Shown in pieces: positions 39,567 to 47,839 of a stretch of DNA of 64,000 bases; the first letter of the stretch is position 1; each line of letters opens with the position of its first letter. The notes under the pieces are model-generated. The model was given only the letters and a program-made list of their open reading frames with translations. It ran no database searches and was not told where the DNA came from. A program made the translations under genes and the position numbers. The DNA is from Agreia sp. COWG (GTDB taxonomy: Bacteria > Actinomycetota > Actinomycetes > Actinomycetales > Microbacteriaceae), in assembly GCF_904528075.1 (NCBI RefSeq), contig NZ_LR882035.1, forward strand, positions 2,914,001 to 2,978,000. The letters are read 5' to 3'.

Positions 39567-41234
39567 TCACCACACCGACCCCACCCGCTGCTTGCCCACC
39601 GGCCTCGGCACTCCCTCGGGGTCGCGCCAGTTCGGCAATCGCACGTGCGGTTTTCCGTGGATCATCACGAGTCGCCAGGCCGACGTGTGGATCGTCGAAT
39701 GGTGAAATGGGCAGAGCAGTGCCAGGTTGCCGATGTCGGTTCTTCCGAGCGCGAACGTCTCGCTCACCCACGGAATAACGTGGTGCGCCTGGCAGCGTGA
39801 CGGCGGCGCCGAGCAGCCCGGCATCACGCAGCCGCCATCCCGGGCCGCGAGAGCCCGTCGCTGCCGCCCGGTCGCGAGGCGCTGCGTCTTGCCCTGGTTC
39901 AGCACCTCTCCGGCCGCGCCGAAGAGAGTGAAGATCGTGTCGCCATCGCAGCGCAGCATCTCGACAGAGCTCATCGGAATCGGCTCGGTGCAGCCGTCGA
40001 TCCACCCGACGCCGCGCCCCTGTTCGAGGTCGCTCAGGCTGACATGCACGTTCACAGTCGGCGCCGCACCGTTCAGCCGCGAGGCCGCCGGCGACGACGC
40101 CGCCAGCTCGATCAGGGCCATCACCGCGTCGAGAAGCGTCTGCTGCGAGGTGCGCACGTCGGGCATCCCGTCGACAAGATCGCCGTCGGGCATCGCGTCG
40201 ACAAGATCGCCGTCGGCCACGGCACCGGATGCGCCACCGCCCGCGCCGCCCACCTTTTCAAAGGCGCCAGCGCCCTCACCCGACGCGGCACCGCCTCCCC
40301 TCACTCCAGCAACAGCAGGCCCAGCCACCTCTGCCGTGCGCGGACTCAGGATCGAGTCGACCGCGGCCAAAAACACCCCGAGCTGCAGCGGCGGAAGCGC
40401 GTACCGCCCCCGCGCCATGCCGTCGGCGCCCACCTTGGGGTAGCTGAACCCCCGCAGCGACTGCTTCACGGCGTCGCGCGGTTCCGCGCCGTCGGGGTCG
40501 AGGTGCTCGCGAACCCGCATGGCGAGGCGAGTCAGTTCGTCGACCGTGTAGACGCCGACCGCGCCGCAGGGGTCGGCTGGGGGCGACTCGTCGCCATCCG
40601 GTGCCATGTCGGTCGAGTCGGCCGCAGCGTCGACCGGATCAGCAGTGTCGACGGGATCAGCTGGCGCCGGCGCAATCGTCTCGCATGCCGCCGCGACCAG
40701 CCGCCGTTCGGCCTCGTCGACGGCCTCGGACCAGCCGATGCGAGGGATGACCTCGCCCAGCGTGCGGCAGATCATGGATGCGGCGTCGGCGCCGATTTGC
40801 GCCGCGAAGAAGGCCGTCGACACCGCAGGAAAGAGGCTCGGAAGCGGCAGCCCGGTGAGCGAGGTCGACGACCGAAGCTGCCGACCGAGGGCGATGCGGG
40901 CGCCGGCCGTGCGTTCTGAGATGCGGGCGGTAGCCGCGAGCGCCTTCTTCGCGCTGCCGAAGCCGTGGCGATAGGCGAGCCCGTTCGCCTCGAGTTCGCG
41001 ACGGGAGTCGTTCTCGATCTCGGCGGCGACCCAGATTCGGGCAGCATCACCGGCCCGCCCGATGGCCTCCCACTGGTGGGCGGCCCGCAGAAGATCGTCG
41101 CCCGCCAGGCCAGCGCCCGAGCCAGACGGAGACCCCGCCAGAGATGAAGCCCCCCGATCTGCAGCGAGCAGCTCGCGCAACCGCGCGGCGATGTCGCCGA
41201 GGGAAGCATCGAGGAGGTCCATGTGAAGATTCAA
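39567..41234 (-). CDS. DUF222 (13E12-type) HNH endonuclease domain protein
   Basis: A 555-residue protein of the actinobacterial DUF222/13E12 repeat family. The N-terminal helical DUF222 domain spans roughly 60-300 (ISERTAGARIALGRQL, FFAAQIGADAASMICRTLG), a low-complexity Gly/Ala/Asp linker follows with a repeated DGDLVDAMPDGDLVDGMPD, and the C-terminus is an HNH domain: CVMPGCSAPPSRCQAHHVIPW and NLALLCPFHHSTIH. Such genes occur in many copies in actinobacterial chromosomes and are thought to be mobile or recombination-related; a defined role is not known. ATGs at 41234 and 41222 are both possible starts. Confidence 0.9.
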   Translation of the reverse strand: MNLHMDLLDASLGDIAARLRELLAADRGASSLAGSPSGSGAGLAGDDLLRAAHQWEAIGRAGDAARIWVAAEIENDSRRELEANGLAYRHGFGSAKKALAATARISERTAGARIALGRQLRSSTSLTGLPLPSLFPAVSTAFFAAQIGADAASMICRTLGEVIPRIGWSEAVDEAERRLVAAACETIAPAPADPVDTADPVDAAADSTDMAPDGDESPPADPCGAVGVYTVDELTRLAMRVREHLDPDGAEPRDAVKQSLRGFSYPKVGADGMARGRYALPPLQLGVFLAAVDSILSPRTAEVAGPAVAGVRGGGAASGEGAGAFEKVGGAGGGASGAVADGDLVDAMPDGDLVDGMPDVRTSQQTLLDAVMALIELAASSPAASRLNGAAPTVNVHVSLSDLEQGRGVGWIDGCTEPIPMSSVEMLRCDGDTIFTLFGAAGEVLNQGKTQRLATGRQRRALAARDGGCVMPGCSAPPSRCQAHHVIPWVSETFALGRTDIGNLALLCPFHHSTIHTSAWRLVMIHGKPHVRLPNWRDPEGVPRPVGKQRVGSVW

Positions 41235-41419
41235 TCACCAGCCACCGACACTGGCCAATCGAACGAATTCGAGCGTTGACCAGCGAATACGCCTGTGGAA
41301 AACCTCGGCGAAACGACCCCTGTGGAGGAGTAGTCGACAAGCCCACCCGACAATCCCGCCCACGACAGTCACAGCCCCCACCCCACTAACCTTGACACGC
41401 ACGGAGGGAACGGTCCGCC

Positions 41420-41854
41420 ATGAAAATCGGGGAACTATCGAAGCGCACGGGCATCCCGCCCCGCATGCTGCGCTACTACGAAGAACAGGGCCTGATCATC
41501 CCGGGCCGCCTACCCAACGGCTACCGCGACTACGACGAACACCTGGTCGATCGGGCGATGAAGATCCGCGGACTCCTCGACTCCGGCATTCCCACACGCA
41601 TCATCGGCGACATGCTGCCGTGCCTCGATCAACCGCAGAGCATCTTCGTGGCCGATCCCGATCCCGCGCTGCGCACACTCCTCGCCGGCGAGCGCGACCG
41701 GATGGCGGAACGCATCGCGTTTCTCGAGAGCAGTCGCGCGGCGCTCGTTCGCTACATCGAGGCCATGGACCGCTGCGACGCCTCGCGGCGAGAGAACCCC
41801 GACCACGCCGACCCTCGAGAACCGTGCGACACCCTGCTGGCCGAGCGGCTCTAG
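41420..41854 (+). CDS. MerR-family transcriptional regulator
   Basis: A 144-residue regulator: the N-terminal winged helix KIGELSKRTGIPPRMLRYYEEQGLI is canonical MerR, followed by the second helical part RAMKIRGLLDSGIPTRIIGDMLPCL, then a coiled-coil dimerisation helix (LLAGERDRMAERIAFLESSRAAL) and a short tail with Cys residues. It closely resembles the MerR protein at 59475. GAGGGAAC precedes the ATG. It is convergent with an NADPH-reductase-like gene whose promoter region carries a MerR-style dyad, so that gene is its likely target. Confidence 0.9.
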   Translation: MKIGELSKRTGIPPRMLRYYEEQGLIIPGRLPNGYRDYDEHLVDRAMKIRGLLDSGIPTRIIGDMLPCLDQPQSIFVADPDPALRTLLAGERDRMAERIAFLESSRAALVRYIEAMDRCDASRRENPDHADPREPCDTLLAERL

Positions 41855-41912
41855 AGAAATCGAGAGAGCAAGAAGCAAGAAGCAAAAGACCGCGTAAGAG
41901 AAGAAGACTCCC

Positions 41913-42620
41913 CTAAAACTGCCGAGCCGCGACATCGGGCCGATACGAGGCCGCGAGCAGCTCCCTCAGACGTTCGGCCGTCACCGCAGCTCCGCGATCG
42001 GGGAGGTAGTCGGCGGCGAACCCCTCTTGGCTGGCCGCGTAGATCTTCGTGTACGCACCGGATGAGGGCTCGAAACGCCACGACTCCTCGAGGCTCCCGG
42101 CGTCGACGACGTCGAAACCCAGGTCGCCGACCACGGCCGAGACCTGCGCCTTCGCAGCCTGGTCGTCGCCTGCCACCGCAAGAGCGGTTCGCGGCTGCGA
42201 CCCGGCGAGCAACGGGATGTGGTGGGCCACGATGTTGTTGAACGCCTTGACCAGACGAATGCCGGGCAAAAGCGCCTGCTCGTACTCCGCCGTCGTCGTC
42301 TCGAGGCCGTCCAGCTCGGCGATGCGCCCCTCGCGGTGGGGATAGTAGTTTCCCGTCGAGAGCACCGTGCGACCGTCGAGCACACCCGCTGGCAGAGCGG
42401 TGTAGGCGATGAGCGGGATGGCCAGAACGGCGACCTCGCCGAAGCGGGCTGCGGCATCCACCTCGCCGGCCTGCGCGCGGGGCCCGAGCTCGTCGACCAG
42501 CTCCGTCAGAGACTGCGGGCCGCGCGAGTTCGCGATCACGACCTCATAGTCGGCGCCGACGGCGAGCCGCGCGATCGCCGTTCCGATGGCTCCGCTGCCG
42601 ATGATTCCGATTCGCTTCAT
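41913..42620 (-). CDS. NADP-binding F420-dependent oxidoreductase-like protein (COG2085)
   Basis: A 235-residue protein with an N-terminal Rossmann motif GIIGSGAIGTAIARLA at 5-20, the NSRGPQSL segment after the second strand that contacts the NADP phosphate, and KAFNNIVAHHIPLL in the middle, all features of F420H2:NADP oxidoreductase-like proteins. Members act as quinone or NADP reductases. The ATG at 42620 begins the first strand; the frame upstream is not coding. Its promoter probably contains the dyad at 42694-42719, recognised by the MerR protein encoded convergently. Confidence 0.85.
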   Translation of the reverse strand: MKRIGIIGSGAIGTAIARLAVGADYEVVIANSRGPQSLTELVDELGPRAQAGEVDAAARFGEVAVLAIPLIAYTALPAGVLDGRTVLSTGNYYPHREGRIAELDGLETTTAEYEQALLPGIRLVKAFNNIVAHHIPLLAGSQPRTALAVAGDDQAAKAQVSAVVGDLGFDVVDAGSLEESWRFEPSSGAYTKIYAASQEGFAADYLPDRGAAVTAERLRELLAASYRPDVAARQF

Positions 42621-42693
42621 AGTGATCGTGAGCTCCCTGGTCGTGATGATGACGAGCGCAGCCCTGTGCACGCGCGCCTTCCGTCCATGCTGC

Positions 42694-42769
42694 AACCCTC
42701 ACATAAGTGAGAAGGTCAACTCGCGAGTCGAGAGCGCAGAGAAGGTCATCCCACGCGCCGAGAAGGTCA
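42694..42769 (-). promoter_or_regulatory. MerR-type promoter dyad with three TGACCTTCTC repeats
   Basis: On the minus strand TTGACC (42719-42714) directly abuts the dyad CTCAC-TTAT-GTGAG, the arrangement of MerR-activated promoters with a long 19-20-bp spacer, and leads towards the reductase gene 70 bases away. The 10-mer TGACCTTCTC recurs at 42748-42739 and 42769-42760, the last copy overlapping the stop of the upstream permease gene. Confidence 0.6.
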
Positions 42770-44353
42770 TGCGAGAACGCGCCGCCGCGCCATCCACACC
42801 AACCCGGCGCCGAGCGGCACGCCGACAAACACCCCGGCCACCCCGAAAGCGCCCACCGCGGCGACCACCGCGCCTACAACGAAGCCCGCCAGCAGCACCG
42901 CATCTGCCTGCCACGCGGCCACCACCAGGGCCGACATGTCGCCCACCGGCGTCGGCACCGGAGCCATCAGCGTCAGAGGCAGCGGCCCCTTTGCCGAGTC
43001 GTACACCCGCACGAGAACGAGCAGCAGCACGCTCACGACGGCCACCGCGACCGAGGCCAGAACCGCCGCGACGACCGCCGCGACCCCACCCCCGAAACCG
43101 CTGTCAAAACCACCGACAGAACCACCGTCGAAACCGAATCCGAGCACAGAACCCGCGCCGGCCCCGAGAACCGCCCACACCACTCCCCCGACCACCGGCA
43201 GCCCCGCATGCAGCCCCAGCAGCCGCCCGGTCGACACCCCATACAGCGGAGGCGCAGCCGCCACCTCCGCCACGTGCCGAAACCCGTCGCTCCACACCCC
43301 GAGCGCCAGGTGCCCCACTACCGCGGCCGCGCAGGCGACGAACCACATCCCCACCCCGGATGCGCCGGTCGCCACCGCGACCAGCAGACCGAACCCGAGG
43401 CATCCGGCACAGGCCGACGCGAAGCGGCCCGGCGTGCGCAGCGACCCCACCAGGTCTCGCCGCAGAAAGAGCAGCACGAGCGAACGGAAGTCGCCGATCG
43501 CCGCCAGCCCGCGCCCGCGCCGCGGCACCGCGCGGAACTCCCCCATGGCCATCGCCAGGTCGCCCGTGAAGGCGAGCGTGCCCGCGGTCTGCCAGCGCTG
43601 CGCCTGCGCCAACAGGGCGGGCCCGCGCATGCGGTCGAGCAGCCCCGGAATCACCGCCACCCCCGCGGCAGCCAGCACCCCGAGCACAACCAGCACGAAC
43701 CCAAGGGGTGGAACGGCGAAAGCCGCCACCGCCCACACGCCCCACGCCGCCAGCACCCCGGCCACGATCCACGCGCGAACCGCCCCCGACGCGCTCTGCC
43801 CGAGCACCCAGCAGGCGCCGCACACCACTCCGGCCAGCGCACCCGCCGCGGTAAAGGCGAGAGCCCCACCCACCGTCGAGCCGCCCCCGGCCACGAGCAC
43901 CATCGCGGGCAGCAGCGTGAGCGCAGCCCCCAGCACCGCGAGCACCAGCACGGCCCGCAGCACCGGGCGCAGCAGGGTGCGCCGCCGCGGATGCCCGCTG
44001 CCGGCCACCGCATATATAAGGAACGGCGACAGCGCGGCCGGCCCGCGAACCCCGCCGAGCGCAACGAACCCGGCGCACGCAAACGCGAAGACGCTCGCCG
44101 CCACGGCGGGCCCCACCTCGATCAGCACCCCGGATGCCTGCGGCTCAGCCAGCCACAGCACCACGGCCCTCACAAGCGGAAACGCCACAATCGCGCCCAC
44201 CATCGCTGCCGCATAGACGGCGTAGACAATGTCGCCCCGAGACGCCCCCTCGCCCCGCGCCCGCCGAATCGTGCGCACTGCCCGTAGCGCCCGCGCACTC
44301 TCGCGCCGGCCCGGTGCCTCCCCCAGCCGGATGCCCGCGCTCACCCCGGTCAC
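42767..44353 (-). CDS. Large polytopic membrane protein, probable ABC exporter permease
   Basis: A 528-residue protein with twelve or more hydrophobic segments rich in Ala, Val and Gly, no Cys-rich or catalytic motif, and a soluble middle (DRMRGPALLAQAQRWQTAGTLAF...RRDLVGSLRTPGRF). Its start overlaps the stop of an ABC ATPase (ATGA at 44350-44353), so the two form a two-component exporter like those for peptides or antibiotics in actinobacteria. A Gly/Phe-rich repeat (GFGFDGGSVGGFDSGFGGG) sits in one loop. The substrate is unknown. Confidence 0.8.
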   Translation of the reverse strand: MTGVSAGIRLGEAPGRRESARALRAVRTIRRARGEGASRGDIVYAVYAAAMVGAIVAFPLVRAVVLWLAEPQASGVLIEVGPAVAASVFAFACAGFVALGGVRGPAALSPFLIYAVAGSGHPRRRTLLRPVLRAVLVLAVLGAALTLLPAMVLVAGGGSTVGGALAFTAAGALAGVVCGACWVLGQSASGAVRAWIVAGVLAAWGVWAVAAFAVPPLGFVLVVLGVLAAAGVAVIPGLLDRMRGPALLAQAQRWQTAGTLAFTGDLAMAMGEFRAVPRRGRGLAAIGDFRSLVLLFLRRDLVGSLRTPGRFASACAGCLGFGLLVAVATGASGVGMWFVACAAAVVGHLALGVWSDGFRHVAEVAAAPPLYGVSTGRLLGLHAGLPVVGGVVWAVLGAGAGSVLGFGFDGGSVGGFDSGFGGGVAAVVAAVLASVAVAVVSVLLLVLVRVYDSAKGPLPLTLMAPVPTPVGDMSALVVAAWQADAVLLAGFVVGAVVAAVGAFGVAGVFVGVPLGAGLVWMARRRVLA

Positions 44354-45099
44354 TCGCCCGCGTCTCGCGCGTCGCCGCCCGACGTCTCGCCCTCCAGCTC
44401 GCCGTCCAGCTCGCCGTCACCTAACGCCTCACTGCCCAGCCCGCCGCCACCAAGCACGCCGTCGCCCAGCCGCAGCGTACGAGTCGCAACCGCCCCCGCC
44501 AGCACCGAGCTGTGCGTGGCGAACACCACAGTGCGCCCGGCCGAGATCTCGCCCCGCAGCACCTCGATCACAACGCCGAGCCGATCGGCATCCAAGCGCT
44601 GCTCGGGCTCATCGAGCAGCAGCACCTCATACGGACGCACCACCGCGAGCGTCAAAGCGAACAGCTGCGACTGCCCCGACGACAACTCATGCGGAAACCG
44701 GCGCCGAAGAGCACCCAGCTGCCACCGCTCGAGCTCGCCCGCGGCCCGCTCCCGCGCAGCGTCGACGGGCTCACCCCACGTCGCGGCAACCAGGGCGAGG
44801 TGCTCCTCGAGCGTCAGGTCGCGAGCCACGGGAGGCCGCCCGATCGCCCCGCTGACCACCCGCCGAAAAGCAGCACTCCGCTCGTCGATGGCCGAACCGT
44901 GAATGCGCGCCGCTCCCGATGTGGGCCGCACGAGCCCGGCGAGAATCCGCAGCAAGGTGGTCTTGCCCGATCCATTCGACCCGGTCACGACAAGCGCGTC
45001 ACCCGACGCGAGCGAAAACGATGTGGGCTGCAGGAGGGCAACGTCGTCGATCGTCAGCGACAGTTCTTCGACTTCGACGGCGTTGATCACACCGACCAT
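44350..45099 (-). CDS. ABC transporter ATP-binding protein (exporter type)
   Basis: A 249-residue ATPase of the CcmA-like type: Walker A TGSNGSGKTT near 35-44, signature LSSGQSQLFALTLAVV (with the common GG of the signature replaced by SG), Walker B VLLLDEPEQRLD and switch FATHSS. The C-terminal 30 residues are an acidic GDGELDGELEGE repeat. The ATG at 45099 was chosen from where homology-like sequence begins. It is coupled to the 528-residue membrane protein. Function: export of an unidentified compound. Confidence 0.87.
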   Translation of the reverse strand: MVGVINAVEVEELSLTIDDVALLQPTSFSLASGDALVVTGSNGSGKTTLLRILAGLVRPTSGAARIHGSAIDERSAAFRRVVSGAIGRPPVARDLTLEEHLALVAATWGEPVDAARERAAGELERWQLGALRRRFPHELSSGQSQLFALTLAVVRPYEVLLLDEPEQRLDADRLGVVIEVLRGEISAGRTVVFATHSSVLAGAVATRTLRLGDGVLGGGGLGSEALGDGELDGELEGETSGGDARDAGE

Positions 45100-45261
45100 T
45101 GTGTCGCAGGGGTGACGCCCTCTTCGCGACAGCACGTCCCAGCAACGCCCCGGCGGCACGCCTGCCCCTCGCGACCGGATGCCTCCGCTCAGCACCCGCG
45201 TGGCGAATACGACTCGAGCCCCTGAGTCCCAAGAGCATACCAGCGCACTCCTGCTCGATCT

Positions 45262-46362
45262 TCAGCGATTGCTGAGTACCAGCCGCCAGGCAGCAATGAG
45301 CCTCTCTGACAGCGAGAGCCGCTGCCCGGGCCGTGTTCGGAAATCTTGAATCGTTTTGAAACTTGCCACGTACGTTCGAGCGACAGATATAGCCGCGAGC
45401 CGTCTTCCACTGCCCTGAATGGACCAGTTCCAAATGGGATTGATCCCTCGTAACGGCATCCATAGCGTCGACGCCAAAACGACTGCTGCGGTCGCGAGCA
45501 CCCCAAGACCAGCTGCAACATCGGCCCGAACGATGAGATCTAACGAGAGGGCGAGCACCATCATGTTCATGCTGGCAGGAAGGAGATAGGCAACGATCCT
45601 GCTCGCCCTGTCCCGAGAAGTATGGAACGAGTACACCCCGTAATAATTTGTGAGAACTAGCCCGAACGCTAACAAGCTCAGAAGGCTGAACAGACTCACA
45701 ATGGACACAACCGACCGGCTAAACACGAGGATCGTTCCAAGGCCAGCAGCTGCCCCGACTACTGCGTTGAGAATAAAGACGAGCGGAACCGGTGCTGTTG
45801 AGCGACGCCGGAGGGCAACGAGCCTCGCACGTGACCAGTCGAACGACTTTTGGGCTGATGCAAGGCGTAATGCCTGTTCGAAGACGACGAAGCCTCCCAA
45901 TTGAACAGCGAGAAAAAACATGACTGCAGACACAGGCACGATCACGAATAGGGTCCCAGCACGCGCCGGTTCGGATATACACGCGATAGCTATCAAGACC
46001 AGTGCTGGCATCATCGCAGCCGTCATGGCTTCGGCAACAAGCCCAAGCGTTCGGCGGGTCCGGTATGCGACCGCAGGCTCCGAGACAAGCTGTCCACCGA
46101 CAACCGTCACGTAAAACCCGAGCAGTGTCGGAACAAACACCCCAAATGCCCAGCCAATCTGCTGAATCACTAATGCGCCCGCGTCAGAAGCGAGAAGCCA
46201 ATTTGCCTCTATGCCGAGATAGTTGAGGCTAGAGGAGAAAGGAATGACGAAGACGATGAAAAGCCAAACGACGCTCATCATCCCTATCTCCGAGACAGCC
46301 TCCCTAGCGGGGCGAGAAGGCAGCAAGTTCTTACGTTCTTCCTCGATGGGTTCGATCTTCAT
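45262..46362 (-). CDS. Hypothetical polytopic membrane protein
   Basis: A 366-residue protein I do not recognise, with about nine hydrophobic segments starting near residue 27 and a basic C-terminal tail (about 50 residues) containing GLGSGRRLAAISVARTYVA-like sequence and RPGQRLSLSERLIAAW. Base composition is lower in GC than the flanking ABC exporter genes, so it may be acquired. The ATG at 46362 (KIEPIEEERKN) was preferred to 46407 because a plausible soluble start precedes the first helix. It has no partner in an operon. Confidence 0.7.
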   Translation of the reverse strand: MKIEPIEEERKNLLPSRPAREAVSEIGMMSVVWLFIVFVIPFSSSLNYLGIEANWLLASDAGALVIQQIGWAFGVFVPTLLGFYVTVVGGQLVSEPAVAYRTRRTLGLVAEAMTAAMMPALVLIAIACISEPARAGTLFVIVPVSAVMFFLAVQLGGFVVFEQALRLASAQKSFDWSRARLVALRRRSTAPVPLVFILNAVVGAAAGLGTILVFSRSVVSIVSLFSLLSLLAFGLVLTNYYGVYSFHTSRDRASRIVAYLLPASMNMMVLALSLDLIVRADVAAGLGVLATAAVVLASTLWMPLRGINPIWNWSIQGSGRRLAAISVARTYVASFKTIQDFRTRPGQRLSLSERLIAAWRLVLSNR

Positions 46363-46598
46363 AAACGCGACCCTATGGAGAGCCGCTGACACGAGCAGGC
46401 TGCACACGGACCGCGGCCGCTCGAACTAAATCAGGTCTTGCGTCGAGACGGGTCTGAGATCGTCGCACGTGCCAAGACGCCCTGTCGAGATCCCGCGCTC
46501 GTCTTGACAGGGGCCGCGCCACACGGGCAGACCGCCCTCCATCCACCGGATGCGGGCCAGCCGCGCCCAGAGTTACCGCTGCCCCACCAGCTCAGGAC

Positions 46599-47579
46599 CT
46601 ACGAAAGCGCCCGCCGCTGCGACACCACAACCGCCGCCATCCCAGCCCGAGCATCCCGAGCGAACCGCGGAAAACTCAGGAACCCGTGGGGCATCGCCTC
46701 ATACTCGATCAGCTCCACCTCGACCCCCGCCTTCTCGAGCGCCTGCGCGTAGAGCACCCCGTCGTCGTGCAGCGGATCATGCCCGCCCACCTCGATCAGC
46801 GTCGACGGAAGCCCCGCGAGCGACGGAGCCACGATCGGCGACACGCGCCAGTCGTCATACGGCCCGCCATACAGCTCGCCGAACTTCATCATGTCTGCGC
46901 CGGTCAGAATGTAGCCGTCCGCATTCTGCCGACGCGATTCCGTGTCGCCCGCCCCCACCGACGGATACAGCAGCGCCTGGTGCGAGACAACCACGTCGCC
47001 ACTGTCCCGAGCCATCAGCGCGGCGACGGTCGCCAGGTTCGCGCCCGCGCTGTCGCCCATCACCCCGAGCTTCGAGGCATCCGCCCCCAGCTCCTCGGCG
47101 TGCTCAGCAGCCCAGAGCAGCGTCGCGTAGCAGTCGTCGACGGCCGCCGGAAACGGATGCTTCGGCGCCAGCCTGTAGTCGACCGACACGACCACGGCGT
47201 CGAGGTCCCTCGCCACGGTGCCGCACATCCAGTCGCCCCCGCGAAGATCGCCGAACACGAAGCCGCCGCCGTGAAAGTACACAATGAGCGGCCGAACCGG
47301 ATGCCCCGGGCTGGCCGCCCGCGCCGGCCCACCCGATTGCCGCTCCGGCTGGGAGCCTTTCGGCGTGTAGACCCTTACGGGAACGCCGGATGCCGTGCGG
47401 TCATGCTTCGCGACGCCCTTCGGCGACGTGCCCATCAAGATAGACGCCGCGAGCTCGGGCGTCTTCGCCTCGCTCCGTTTCGCCAGCTGCTCGGGAGTCG
47501 TGTTGGCGATCGAGGCCCCGGGCAGCCGCCCGAGAATCTTGCCGAGTCGACGCATACCGGGGGCGAGAGTTTCCATCAT
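46599..47579 (-). CDS. Alpha/beta-hydrolase, HSL-type carboxylesterase
   Basis: A 326-residue esterase. The oxyanion motif HGGGFVFGD is at about 104, the nucleophile elbow GDSAGAN follows near 172 (Ser174), with the acid in GGHDPLHDDG and the catalytic His in MPHGFLSF. This set defines the hormone-sensitive-lipase family of short-chain esterases. The first 60 residues may form a cap. It is a monocistronic minus-strand gene ahead of the R-M pair. Natural substrate unknown. Confidence 0.92.
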   Translation of the reverse strand: MMETLAPGMRRLGKILGRLPGASIANTTPEQLAKRSEAKTPELAASILMGTSPKGVAKHDRTASGVPVRVYTPKGSQPERQSGGPARAASPGHPVRPLIVYFHGGGFVFGDLRGGDWMCGTVARDLDAVVVSVDYRLAPKHPFPAAVDDCYATLLWAAEHAEELGADASKLGVMGDSAGANLATVAALMARDSGDVVVSHQALLYPSVGAGDTESRRQNADGYILTGADMMKFGELYGGPYDDWRVSPIVAPSLAGLPSTLIEVGGHDPLHDDGVLYAQALEKAGVEVELIEYEAMPHGFLSFPRFARDARAGMAAVVVSQRRALS

Positions 47580-47657
47580 TCGACCCTACGCCGGGCTGCG
47601 CAGACCCGCGCCCGCGCCAGCGCATTCTCCGCCCTACCTCAGCACCGCCCCTCGACC

Positions 47658-47798
47658 ATGATGCTCAGTCCGTCATTTGTTCCCCGGATGCTGGCCCGCC
47701 TCACCACCGCATCCGTCGATGACGTTGGATCGTACTTTGAGTTGGCGTATCTGGCTTTGTTCGCACTTGGCGCCAACAAGATCACCATGGCCGCGTAA
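47658..47798 (+). CDS. Possible small ORF or gene remnant ahead of the methyltransferase
   Basis: A 46-codon frame, with an amphipathic to hydrophobic C-terminal half (SYFELAYLALFALGANKI), lies in the 260-base gap before the methyltransferase gene. There is no ribosome site and no recognisable family; its composition is less GC-biased than nearby chromosome genes. It may be the last part of a displaced gene. Confidence 0.25.
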   Translation: MMLSPSFVPRMLARLTTASVDDVGSYFELAYLALFALGANKITMAA

Positions 47799-47839
47799 TG
47801 AGCTGCCATCGTCAGCCAGGGTGGCGTAGGGTAGAACGC

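Noticed and set aside
42707..44287. 526-codon plus-strand frame opposite the 528-residue permease
   Set aside because: Composition is His/Arg/Pro/Gln-rich shadow of a GC-rich membrane gene; no hydrophobic segments or domain.
46686..47798. 370-codon plus-strand frame opposite the esterase
   Set aside because: Antisense to a gene with intact HGGG and GDSAGAN motifs; only its last 46 codons leave the esterase and are listed separately with low confidence.
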